Source of the DNA: Fulvia fulva
Lineage: Eukaryota; Ascomycota; Dothideomycetes; Mycosphaerellales; Mycosphaerellaceae
Direction of reading: 5' to 3'
Assembly: GCF_020509005.1 (NCBI RefSeq)
Contig: NC_063016.1
Location: 3,906,001 to 3,970,000, forward strand
Length of the DNA: 64,000 nucleotides
In this document: positions 53,266-64,000 of the stretch, in pieces
Numbering within the stretch: position 1 is the first letter of the stretch
How the letters are laid out: each line of letters opens with the position of its first letter
Notes under the pieces: generated by a model
What the model saw: the letters and a program-made list of their open reading frames with translations, nothing else
Told to the model about the DNA's origin: nothing
The model's database searches: none
Program-made: the position numbers and the translations under genes

Positions 53266-56200
53266 GTAGCCCCCCCGAACAAAGCTAAGTTCCTACGAAG
53301 CCGTAGTAGTTCTATATATCGAGGATGTTCAGCTTTAGTACTAGGCCTAGGCCTAATGTTATAGTCGATATACTATCGGTAAGCCCCGTCGAAGAGCTTA
53401 GATTCGAAGAGCCTACCGATATTAACTTCTAGGCCGTCTACGCGGGCGTAGTATTCTTCGATTGCTTAACGATTAAAGATAATATATTAGATAGGTTCCT
53501 ATAAGGTGTCCTACTTAGGGCAACCTTACTATTCGACTTTATACTTGATTAGCGGTAGTCCTTTAACGTCGTTAGGCTCTACGTAGATTCCCCGGATCTT
53601 ACGGACGGTATAGTCGTTAGAAGGTAAGTTAATAGGCTCGTCGACTTCTACTTCATCGGGAGGACCTAGTATGTCTTAGTTTTAGTTCGGGAATAGGTCC
53701 TTAGCCGACGGCCGAAGGCGTACGGGATAGAAGACGTCGTAGATCTTTATGTTCGTAGGAAGAGCTAGACGGTAGGCGTATAAACTAATACGCTCGGTGA
53801 TCTTAAAAGGACCTAGGTTCTTCTAGTTTAGCTTCTTAGAGGGGCGGTCCGTCTTAATGTTCTTAGAGTTAAGGTAGACTATATCGCCTACTTAGTAGTC
53901 GGGAGCTAGCTAGCGACGACGATTAGCTTAATCCTCGTAGATTGCTTATACGTATACTATCTCGTCGTGAACTTCTTTATAGATCTATAAAAGTATAGTA
54001 GCGAACTCGTCTACTACTTGCTCGTTTACGTCTTTAGTAGGCGGGAGAGGTTCTTCTAGTTCTATACCTATACGAGGGTAGTAACCTCTCGTAGTATAGA
54101 AGGGAGAGTAGCTAGTAGTCTCCGAGTCCTAGTTACGAGTAGCGAACTCTACCGTAGGGATATACTAAGGCCAATCCTTCTAGTAGTAGTCGACGAAGTA
54201 ACGAAGGACCTACTCGAGGATAGCGTTTATAATTTCGGTCTAGCCGTCGGTCTATAGCTAAAAACTAGTCGAGAGGTTATACCTAATGCCTAGGATAGTA
54301 CATAGACGCTTCTAGAAGTACGAGATAAACTAGGTGCCTCTGTTAGAGGTGATACTATCCGGGAGGCCTTAAAAGCGCTAGACAAATTAGTAGAATAAGC
54401 GAGTAGTCTCCTTTACGGTCATACTCTAGTACGGGATTATATACCGGTCCTTAGAGTACCGGTCTACGATCACTAGAAGGGCCTTTACTTTTACGCCGCT
54501 AAAGGTCTTACCGTAAGGAAGATCGGTAATAAAGTCTATCGTAATGTACTTCTACGGACGATTAGGAGCCGGGAGAGGGTGTAAGAGACCGTAGGGGCGG
54601 TAGCGGTTAGCTTTAGCTCTTCGGTAAGTAGCGTAGTTTAGTACGTAGCGGCGGATATCCTTCTAGGAATACGGCTACTAGTAATACCTAGCGAGGAGCT
54701 TGTAGGTCTTAGCTACGCCTAGGTGACCCCTAGAGGCGGAGTCGTAGACGATTTAAAGAATCTTAGCTCGGATATTAGAGCCTTCGGGCTACGGTACGTA
54801 AAGCTTCTTACGGAAGTAGACGACACCTTCCTAGAGCTCGTACTCGGATAGCGAGAAGCCCGGGAATGTCCTCTCGCTAGATTTAAGGGCCTAAACTAAC
54901 TCTTAGGCGTCTAGGTCGGTATCGTACGCTATTCGTACTCGTACTATAATACCTTCGGGCTGCTCCTTATTATTAAACCCCTTAAAGTCTAATTCGGATA
55001 AGCCGTCGGTCGTTACTAAGCCCTCTTTATCGTCGTTCAAGTCCTTAGCGTCCGAGGCGTATTCTTTAGGCTCGGATTTATCGTTACTATCGTTAAGGTA
55101 GGTAGGAGCGAGCACGAGAGTAGTAAAGGAAGCGGCGAGCGTAGGCTAGCCGTTCGATAGGTACTCTCGAAGCTCGGAAGAGAGGTTGTGCTCTTTAATG
55201 ACTTATTACTCTACGATTTACCGGCCCCCTCTTCGATTAACTAGAGAGTCACTAGGGCGGCGGGTAAGGGCGTCGGCTATCGAGTTAGCCTTATCGGGCG
55301 TATACGAGATTATAAAGTTGAACCGGGAGAGGAACTCGCTCTAGCGCGCCTAGCGACGATTAAGTAGCTTGCTCTTTATAAAGTAGACGAGGTTCTTATA
55401 GTCGGAGCTTACTTAGACGGGCATAGTAGAGCCTTCGAGCTCGGGGCGCTACTCTTCGAAAGCTTTAACGATAGCGAGAAGCTCCTTATCGTAGATCTCG
55501 TAGTTATACTCCGTAGCGGTCATCTTCTTAGAGAGGAAGGCGATAGGTAACTAGGGGGATTCAGGCGAGCGGCGTTATAGTAGGACACCGCCTACTACGC
55601 CGTCGGATACGTCGGTCTCTATACGGGTCTCTAGTTCGAAATCGAAGTGCTATAGAAGCGGGTTCTTAATAAACTTCGCTTTAAGCAAGTCAAAAGCCTC
55701 CTAGCATTCGTCGGTCTAGGCGAACTTCTCACCCTTACGCGTAAGCTTCGTCAAAGGGCGTACTACGCCCGAGAATACGTAGATAAAGCGGCGGTAGAAG
55801 TTAGTAAAGCCTAGGAAACCCTAGACCTCTTTGACGTTCGTAGGAGCATCCTATTCGACAATAGCGTCGATCTTCTCTTAGTCTATCTTAATGCCGTCTA
55901 CGGTAATAATTAAACTAAGGAACTTGACTTCGGTCTTCTTAAACTCGTACTTGTCGATGTCGAGCTACAAGCCGGCGTCTACGAGCTTCTAAAGGACCTT
56001 ATAGACGTGCTCGCGGTGCTCCTCCTTAGTCTCGCTATAGACTAGGATGTCGTCGATATAGGCAGTATAGAACTGATCGAGGAACTCTTAAAGGATGTCG
56101 TTAATAAAGTTCTAGAAGGTACTAGGCCCGTTATAAACGCCGAAGGGTATAACGAGCGACTCGAATAGCCCGTAGCGAGTACGGAAGGCTATAAGATACT

Positions 56201-58470
56201 CGTGTCCTTCTACTATTCGTAACTTGTTAAACGTAGCGATAATATCGAGCTTAGTAAAGTACTTGGCCTTAGAGAGGCGCTCGAGCGTCTCCTAAATTAA
56301 CGGTATTAGGTAGCGGTTCTTCTTTATAATAGCGTTTAAGCCTCGGTAGTCTACGTAGAAGCGTAGGCTACCGCCGGGCTTCTTAACGAACATAACGGGA
56401 CTGCTAGCGCTAGAACGGCTCGCTCGAATAAACCCCTTCTTTAGGTTCTCTTCGAGGTATCTCTTAAGGACGATAAGCTCTTCTCGGGATATAGAATATA
56501 GCGGTCCGAACGGTGTCTCTATACCTTCTTCTAGCTTAATCTTATAGTCGTAAGGGCGATAAGGAGGCAGCTCGTCTACGGCTTTAGTATCGAATACGTA
56601 GAGGATATAGTGTGCCTAAGGAGGGACCTTCGTAGTAGGGTCGGTAGGTATACGCTTCTTATCGAGCTTCTCGGGGGCGATATCGATATCGCGGAGAGAG
56701 GCGGCGAAGACTTAAGCTTTAGGCTACTTAGTAGTAGTAGTGAAGGTAGCGGCGTTTACCTAGAAGATCTTAGTATACTTAGGACCGCGCTAAGGCGGCG
56801 GAGAAGGCGGAGGTGCCGGAGGAACTTCTAGAGGGAAACTAATAGTAAGGGAAGTCTAGTCGATAATAGGTTAGTGTCGTCTAAACTAGGGGAGGCCGAG
56901 GATAAACTTCTAATACGGTAGGGACGTAAGGAAGCTAGTAATCGATATACGCTTTCCTCCGAGAGTAATTAACGTATATATAATATAAGTAATCTTACTA
57001 GTAGTAGTCTCCGTACCGTTAAAGAGTTTAAGGGTACGAGGGTACTTTAGTTCCTAGGGTTCGAGGTTAAGAGAGGTCGCGAGTTTATAGTCTATAAAAG
57101 ACTCGCCTAGTACGCTAGTGTCTATAAGAGTGAGATTGGAAGAAGAGAGTTTCTTTAAGCCGACATTTATATTCGTAACGAACGGTTTATAAGCGTAGTC
57201 CTTACCCGTCTCGTCGTATAGGTCTAGCTATACTATATTGATCCTTAACTTCCTTCCTCTCTTTACTTTCGGTAAACGTTATTCTTAGTCTTTATCGCGT
57301 CGATAAGGAAGACCTAGGCTTTTTCCTGCTTAGCGGGAGTAGTAGGAGTAGGCTCGATAGCGCCGATAGCGCCGCGAACCGGGTTACGGGCGTTACGGGT
57401 AGCGAGCTACGGATAGTTAGCTACGATATAGCCTAGACCGCCGTAGTAGGTACAGAGTCCGGCCTAGCGACGGCGAAGCTTCTCTTCGGGAGTAAGCTTA
57501 CCGTTAACGAGGCCCTAGACTCGAGAGACGGCGGCACTAGCGCTAAGATCTATAGCGTTACCTATAGAGACGGGAGGGAGAGCCGTAGGAGCGGCGGCGC
57601 CTAGTAGAGTAGCGAAGTGGCTTACGGGACTACGAGGCTAACGACCTTAAGAACGGGAAGCGAGGAGAGAGGCGGTATGTTTTATATTAGAGTCGAGGCG
57701 CTAGTAGGTCTCGACGAGCTTACGGAAGCTTATAGTACCGACGTCCTTATCCTCGAGGGCTCGAAGAAGCTCTACTAATAAACCACGGCGGAGAGTACTC
57801 TTCTTAGTCTCTTCGTTATAGCCGGTAAACCCGATATCGCGGTTAAAGGCCGCGAGGTACTCGGCGAAGCTCTTGTTCTTCTAGAGGAGGTTGTAGATAG
57901 CGTTCTAGGCGGTAGCTCTACGGTCTAGATTACTAAAGGTAGTACGGAGGTCCTATATTAAGGTAAGGACGTCCGGGCAGCCGATAGTCTACGTAGCGTT
58001 ATCGATATAGTGTTATACCTAAGCCGCGGCGTCTCCCCGAAGGAGGGAGAAGACGTACGTAACTTTGTCCTTCTCTTACGGAAAGTGGTCGGTATTAGCC
58101 AATAGCTTAATAGTAAGCTATATCTCGAATGCCTCGAACTTACTCTTATTACCGTCGAACTCGTCTAGGTCGTTAACCTTCTTAGAGAAGTACTAGCGGC
58201 GGTTATTATCGGCGTGCGGGGCGAGGTTCTAGAAGGTGTTTATAATACCTTAAAGGTATGTTACTTAGTTATTCGCTTGCTCGACCTGCTAGGCGGTCTC
58301 GCGGAAAGAGGAGACGGTGCGGTTAATAAGAGCGTAGGCGGTGTCGGGGTTAGCGTTTACCTAGGTACCGAAGGTAGCGGCGTTCGAGAAGGGGATGTTA
58401 GTCTACTCGCTAAAGTGGAATAGAGTGTCCTAGTTATCGAGGTTAACACCTCTATCGGTGGCGTAGTCAC
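53266..58470 (-). pseudogene. gag and pol of the old gypsy-C copy, RIP-destroyed
   Basis: Colinear with 41412-46620 of the intact element, read leftward. Trp and Gln codons are widely converted to TAG/TAA. The gag end still shows CAGGAAAAAGCCTAG in sense orientation (about 57340-57325), and the protease end shows TTCTAGG (near 56763). Confidence 0.85.
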
Positions 58471-58516
58471 CTATAAGGATGACTCGAGTAGTTAACGGTT
58501 TGTTAGTCTTTCGTGA

Positions 58517-59035
58517 TATTAGGGCGAGAGCCTAGCCTATAAGATATAAGGGTGAAAGCGAGAATATAGGTGCGAAGTATAGATATAAAGGGTGTAGTAT
58601 AATTGCTATACAAAACGAAAGACGAAGAAAGCAAGAGAGGCCTAGGGAAGGCTAGATATTTATACGCGACCCTCGCGAGTACGTGTCCCCGTATTAATAG
58701 GGCTAACCCGTACGAAGCCGCGCTTAGTAGCTTTGCTCAAAACCTTATTCTAACCTACCCTACGTTCCGAGTCTTCTACGTACTTCTTCTAGGGTCTAGC
58801 GTAGTTGCGGATGCTCGCGGGAGTGCCGTAAGTCACCTAGTTACGAGCCGAAGTGAATCTGTCAAGGTTTAGTAGAGGGGTGAATTTGGAGGGCTAGGTC
58901 CCGTAGTAAATGTTACGGGGTATATGATTCTTAGCGCTTATATACTAAGCTAGACTATCACTTCTTGACGACTTCTAAGCACTCTAAGGCTCTTCTGTCC
59001 CTACCTTCTGTACACTCTATAGGGAGACTATAACA
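58517..59035 (-). repeat. 5' LTR (519 bp) of the old gypsy-C copy
   Basis: Includes a TATA region (58663-58657 on the minus strand) and GTCTTTCGT (58623-58615), complementary to the ACGAAAGAC just inside the LTR (58514-58506). Confidence 0.9.
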
Positions 59036-59040
59036 TCGCT

Positions 59041-59900
59041 TAAGTCTATTTCGACCTAGATCTATTCTCTAGGTTAGTAGTATACTAGTATTCCTACTTT
59101 ACTAAATTTCTACTTTAACTCGTTAAAGGCGGTATTATATTCGGGACTCTATATAAATAGGGGTCTCTTAACGACCTTACCGTTAACTTTGCTCTTCTCT
59201 CTAGTCTTAGTCAGGTTAGTAAGGCAAGTACTTATATTCGAGTATCTAGTAATAAACTTCCTATAGAGACCGGTAAAACTAAGGAATACGAGGACGTCCT
59301 TAACTTAACGAGACGTCTCCTAGTTTATAATAGCTTTAACTTTAGCTAGATCTATTTCGACTCCTTTAGTTATAATTATAAGGCCGAGGTACTTAATTCT
59401 CTGAATATAGAACTCGTATTTATTAGTATTAAATAGTAGTCCGGCTTTACGTAGCTTAAGTAGGACTTTATAAACGTAGGCTCGGTATTTATCGAGCGAT
59501 CTATCTATCTAGATTAGAACGTCGTCGAGGTATATAGTAATAAAGTCGTCTAGGAATTCTCTTAGTACTTCGTTAATTCGTTGTTACTAGCTACTAGGAC
59601 TAGTATAAAGTCCAAATAGAAGGACCTTGAATTAATATAAGCCGTATTGGATAATAAATACTATTAACTACTTATCTCCTTTTTGTATTCGTAGATTATT
59701 AAAGGCTATAACGATGTCGAGCTTCGTAAACCACTTAGCCTTACTAATACGCTCGAGTATTTCCCTTAGTAGCGGGATAGGGTACCTATCTTTTATAGTA
59801 AGAGTATTTAGTACCCGGTAGTCTACGTAGACGCGTAGCCCGCCGCCTAGCTTCTTGACTATAATCACTAGTAAGGACGTGTATAATTTAGAAGGAGTCT
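59041..59900 (-). pseudogene. RT part of gypsy-D, lightly readable
   Basis: Read leftward, the frame near 59880-59668 gives VKKLGGGLRVYVDYRVLN, DRYPIPLLREILERISKAKW and FTKLDIVIAFNNLR, a Ty3-type RT N-terminal half. The active site and thumb follow to the left with stops. It is cut on the right by the LINE at about 59900 and on the left by the old gypsy-C copy. Confidence 0.75.
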
Positions 59901-59912
59901 CGAACGGACACG

Positions 59913-61175
59913 ATGATAGCGATCGCAGGAAACGACCAGGAGCAGGAGAGTAACGAGTGGAAGGAGGTCTGCAGGAAGGCAGAAACAATGGCAATGGCAG
60001 GAGATGGCGAGCACCCAGAAAGAGCACTTAAGGGGATGATTTTGGAGCTCCTTGGAGGGCTAAAGGCACTAAGGAGCCAAACAGGACAGATCATTAACAG
60101 GACAGTAGCAGCAGCAGCAAAGAAGAGGACACAGGAAGGCCAGAAACTAAGCCAACCAACCTGGGCAGCAGTTGCATCCCAAAACCCTCCCCCCCCCCAG
60201 AAAACAGCTATCAAGGTCTACATTTCCGACCAGCAAGAGCAGAAAGAGATTGAGGGCCTATCAGGCAAGGAGATCATACAGAAGATTGGGATACAAGGCA
60301 TCATTGGAGCCAGGAAAGAGAAGGGAGGTGTCCTTAAGCTGTTCACAGCACAGGAGCAAGACAGGAAGAGGCTAGAGACACAGAAGGAGTGGACAGTCAA
60401 ACTAGGCAAGACGGCTAAGGTCTCACACCAGCAGAATATGGTTATTGCCTATAGGATGACCACAAAGTTTGACATTGAAGGAGACCTTAAGAGGCTGTAG
60501 GACCAGAACCAGGCTATATGCCCAGGGCTACAGATCACAAAAGTAGCATAGGTCAACAGAAAGACAAAGGACACAAAGAGAGAGTCTTCTCTAGTGCTCT
60601 GGATAGGCACTATAGAACAGGCAAACACCGTGCTTGACAAGGGCATCTTCTGGGAATGTGAAAGAATAGACATAGAAATCTATAGAAGCACCCACAGACT
60701 ACTGCAATGTTTCAAGTGCCAACAGTATGGTCATATCTCTACTAGATGCCCAAGCCAAAAGGACACTTGTTCCCACTGTGCTGGTAGCCATAAAGTACAG
60801 AATTGCATAGCCCCAAAGAGTGAAGCCAGATGTGCATGCTGTGGAAAGAAACACCCTTCCTGGTCCCAAGACTGCACAGCTAGGATTGAGGCAAAGAGGA
60901 GGGCAAGAGAAGCCAGGATCAACACCCCTATCAGATTCCAGACAGGGACAATCACCCAAGAACCCCTAAGGACTGTCTACAACCCTCTGAAAAGAGGCAG
61001 AACAGAAGAGACCACACAGGCCCAAGGCCACCCTGCCATAGGTAGACCAAAATCAATTGTGGTTGCAGGAAGAGACCCGTCACAAAGCAGGCTCAACCTT
61101 ACCACAATCCCAAATAGCAGCCAGCAGCAGGAAGCACGAGAAGACCAGTAGGAGACCAGCATAGATGAGTCATGA
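59913..61175 (+). pseudogene. LINE-3 ORF1 (Gag-like, three CCHC knuckles), with three premature TAGs
   Basis: ATG at 59913. The N-terminal part has a Lys/Gln-rich region; the C-terminal part carries CFKCQQYGHISTRC, CSHCAGSHKVQNC and CACCGKKHPSWSQDC. These knuckles bind RNA in Tad/I-type ORF1 proteins. TAGs at about 60498 and 60549, and again at 61149-61151, interrupt an otherwise open frame; the natural end appears to be TGA 61173-61175. The TAGs look like CAG or TGG codons hit by RIP. Confidence 0.85.
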
Positions 61176-64000
61176 TTGAGACACCCAATCTTACCACTAT
61201 CCAGTACAATGTCAACAAAAGCCAGCACAAGGTCTAGAGAAGCTTTCTCTAAGCACTGGACCTAAAGAAACACCTAGTCATTGCAGTCTAGGAACCTTAG
61301 ATCAACAGCAAATCTAACAGACCATCCACTACTAACGACCCAAGGTATCACACACTCCTAGCCAAACAAGGCACCCCTAGAACATGCATGTACATCAGCA
61401 AAGAGATGGCAACAGACAGCTAGGAACAACTCCAACAGGAAGGGGGAGACATCACCTCAGTCAGACTCAACACCAACCAAGGCAGCATCCACATCCATAG
61501 TGTATACAACCCACCCCCTAGCTCCAGAAGCAGCACCTAGCTGGGCACACTACAACAGCTGCCAGACATCTTACAGAGTGACTCCCAACACATCGTGCTG
61601 GGAGACTTCAACTTGCACCATCCTATATGGGGATCAGACTTTGCACCTGCCCATCACTTCCTAGCTAACAGACTCCTCTCCACTACCCAAAGCAACAACA
61701 TGCACCTAGTTACCCCAAAGGGCCTAACTACCTGGTCACAGAGAGCAAGCTCAAGCACCATTGACCTGTGCTTTGCATCACATGACCTACAGCAGAAGGT
61801 CACTAGATGCTGGGTTAACCAGGACTTGGAGTCCTCATCAGATCACCTCCTAATTCAGGTGGAGTTTGAAACACAGACACAGCAGGAAGGAGACCTAGAA
61901 CCTCAGCTGGCCTGGAAGGCAGCCAACTGGGAACAGATCAGACAAGACCTGGAACAGAAGCTAGCTAGACTAGAGACCAGGAGACTGGAAACAGCCTTAG
62001 ACATAGACCAAGCAGTGGCAGAACTGGTTAGAACAATGCAGGAAACTGCAGCAGCCCACACCAGAGAAAAGAAACAGTCACTGTACTAGAAGCTATTCTG
62101 GACAAAGGAATGCTTAGAGAAGGTCAAGGCAGCCAGGCAGGCCAGGAGAGCCCTGACCTAGAGTCACTCCCAGGAAGCGTGGGACAGATACAACCAGGCA
62201 ACCAGAGACAAGAAGGCCCAGATCAAGAGGGACAAGATGCTGGAGTGGAGGTCAACAGTTGGATCCATTACCCAGAATCCTGAGAAGATGTGGAAACTAG
62301 CAAAGTGGGCAAGACAACCCACACAGGACAGAAACATGCTGCCCCAGTCTCCAAACATTGAAGACCAGGAAGGAGTAATCCAACACACTCTCCCAGGAAA
62401 GGCACAGGCATTGGGGAAACATTTCTTTGGCACACAGGTAGAAGCTGACCTGCAGGATCTGGAAGGCAGTGTGTATCCAACACCACTAGAGCAATCCTGC
62501 ATAGTGGGAGAGGGAGAGATCAAGAGCATCATTAAGACACTCTCAGGAAACAAGGCCCCAGGACCAGATGGGATTCCAAACTTGTTCATCAAGACATGCA
62601 AGGACCAGATCTCCCCTGCACTGTCAAACATCTTTTCACAGTGCATGGCCCAAGGACACTGCCCTAAACACTTCAAGGAGTCACTGACTGTGATCTTGAG
62701 AAAACCACAGAAAGAGGACTACACAAAGCTAAAGGCATACAGACCTATTGCCTTGCTCAACACACTAGGCAAACTCCTGGAAAAGATCATAGCAGAAAGG
62801 CTGACAAACCTAGCTGAAGAACATGGAATCCTTCCTGAAGAACAGATGGGAGGCAGGAAACAAAGATCAACACTAACAGCTGTGGAACTTATCACAGAGC
62901 AGATCAAGACCCTATGGCACTTTGGGAACAACAAAGCAGCCACACTCCTCTCACTGGACATATCAGGAGCCTTTGACAATGTCTCACACCAGAGGCTGAT
63001 CCACATCCTGAAACAGAAGGCTATCCCTAACTGGACAGTCCAGTTCATCCAGTCGTTCCTTAAAGGCAGAACCACAAGACTAAGACTAGGCAGATACAAA
63101 TCTGACAGCATGCCTACAGAGACAGGAATCCTATAGGGATCAACAATGTCTCCAATCCTGTTTCTCCTCTTCATGGCAGACCTGCTAGCAAAGCTAAACT
63201 CCAGAAACACATCAGCCTCAGGGTTTGTGGATGACACAAACATCCTAGCCTAGTCAGACAGCACAGAAGAGAACTGCAGAATCTTGCAGAAGAAACACAA
63301 GGAATGTGAGGAATGGGCCAGGAAACTTGGAGCCAGATTTGCCCTAGAGAAGTATCAACTCATCCACTTCAGTAGAGCCAGAAACAGACACAATATGCAA
63401 GCCCTAATCACCATTCAGGGACACATAACAGAACCCTCAAGTTAATTAAGGGTGCTAGGAATATGGCTAGATCCAAAGCTCAGCTAGGGACCACAGGTCA
63501 AGAAAGCATAGGCAAGAGCAGACAACAACAGGCAATCAATTGATGGGCTTACAGCCTCCACATAGGGAGCCACATTTGCGAAAGCAAAGGTTATGTACAA
63601 GGCCATTGTGAAGCCAGCCATGCTATATAGAGCCTAGATCTAGTTAGCCCAAGACAAGATCCCAAAGAGAATTGCAGATCCCATCAGCAGAGCCCAAGCC
63701 TCCTGTCTGAAAAAGATGCTTAGAGCATACAAGTCAACTCCAACAAGGGTGGTCGAAATGGAGTCTGGCTCCCTACTAGCCAAGCTCTACCTTCAAGGGT
63801 TGAGATACTAGTATGCAGGAAAGACGTCTGCATACCTAGCCTAGCTAGTAATCCAGAAGGCAGTCAACAAAATCAGGAGCCAGTGCACAAGAAGGCACAG
63901 ACAAGCAAGACCCAATCCAGCCCCACAGAAGCAGTAGGACCTACAGAAGTTCAAAGAACTAACAGAACAGCTGCACCTAGCCCAGCAGGAACAGGACAGA
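61172..64000 (+). pseudogene. LINE-3 ORF2 (APE endonuclease and reverse transcriptase), multiple TAGs, 3' incomplete
   Basis: The frame starts with ATG 61172 and reads NLTTIQYNVNKS, the usual endonuclease beginning. Other endonuclease blocks are HIVLGDFNLHHPIWG and STIDLCFAS. RT blocks are NKAPGPDGIPN, YRPIALLNTLGK, LLSLDISGAFDNVSH, GSTMSPILFLLF and FVDDTNILA followed by TAG where the relative has Trp. The longest open pieces are 61595-62089 and 62237-63136. After about 63240 TAGs become frequent. Inactive as it stands, but only lightly diverged from a functional element. Confidence 0.85.

Larger units (their letters stand above)
52747..59035 (-). mobile_element. Old RIP-mutated copy of gypsy-C, inverted relative to the intact one
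   Basis: LTRs 52747-53265 and 58517-59035 are both 519 bp, about 75 bp longer than in the intact copy. A perfect TCGCT duplication (52742-52746, 59036-59040) flanks it. The interior follows gypsy-C in reverse: chromodomain and integrase at 53300-54900, RNase H and RT at 55200-56600, protease about 56800-57300, gag 57310-58470. Gag-pol overlap sequence and the amber codon after protease are the same as in the intact copy. Confidence 0.92.
59900..64000 (+). mobile_element. Lightly RIP-mutated Tad/I-like LINE (LINE-3), 3' end outside the window
   Basis: Inserted in gypsy-D RT; the exact 5' junction is near 59900. ORF1 (zinc-knuckle protein) and ORF2 (endonuclease-RT) overlap by ATGA at 61172-61175. 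Stops inside both ORFs are almost all TAG in place of CAG or TGG codons, judged by comparison with the relative at 33393-35357. Same clade as that element but a distinct family (RT blocks similar, not identical). The very short 5' leader suggests slight 5' truncation. Confidence 0.85.

Noticed and set aside
59913..64000. Many TAG codons in LINE-3 as evidence for an amber-recoding genetic code
   Set aside because: TAGs fall where the related element has CAG (Gln) or TGG (Trp), both of which RIP converts to TAG; two different amino acids argue against recoding.
1..64000. tRNA, rRNA or CRISPR features
   Set aside because: None seen. The short tandem repeats present (TATC tail, 26-bp LTR unit, TAGYCCGCTC words) do not have repeat-spacer regularity, and no cloverleaf was recognised by eye.

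Overview
This is fungal chromosomal DNA, most likely from a filamentous ascomycete (Pezizomycotina). Evidence: short spliceosomal introns, the C-terminal half of a PKS-NRPS hybrid synthetase, and a very large block of nested retrotransposons. Most of those elements carry dense CpA-to-TpA (TpG-to-TpA) transitions, the signature of repeat-induced point mutation (RIP). I cannot fix the genus or class from the window alone.

Layout. (1) 1-8050 is ordinary GC-balanced coding DNA. It holds the 3' part of a condensation-adenylation-thiolation-reductase-like NRPS module running in from the left edge, a doubtful fungal regulator remnant, and a divergent catalase on the minus strand with a 10-nt micro-exon. 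(2) From about 8050 to the right edge is a transposon nest. In order: a RIP-mutated pogo/Fot1-like element (8333-11886) split by a young 2.4-kb non-autonomous LTR element; a RIP-mutated LINE (12025-17308); a RIP-mutated Ty1/copia element (17330-28481) split by a younger copia (19939-25550); a RIP-mutated copia LTR and an LTR fragment; a RIP-mutated Ty3/gypsy chromovirus (29242-40749) split by a truncated LINE and by a young chimeric LINE (33191-36428); an almost intact gypsy (40927-47064); an inverted 5'-truncated copia (47065-52152); a third gypsy family split by an old RIP-mutated copy of the intact gypsy (52747-59035); and a lightly mutated LINE running off the right edge (about 59900-64000). 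Target-site duplications (TSDs) and restored reading frames across insertions support most of this nesting.

The strongest new observations are these. Three different Ty3-type elements, plus an old diverged copy of one of them, have an 8-9 nt sequence next to the 5' LTR that is complementary to a site about 37-38 nt downstream of the LTR TATA box. This is the geometry expected of Tf1/sushi-like self-priming, and in one family the pairing shows a compensatory base change between copies. The non-autonomous LTR element carries, antisense to gag, an ORF whose cysteine spacing fits a Gal4-type Zn2Cys6 cluster followed by a coiled coil. A LINE 3' fragment is fused to about 1.07 kb of unrelated DNA inside one 15-bp TSD, resembling the MINE (WEIRD+MGL) chimeras known from Magnaporthe. 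Finally, the LINE 3' UTR carries a two-tier hairpin conserved in three copies.
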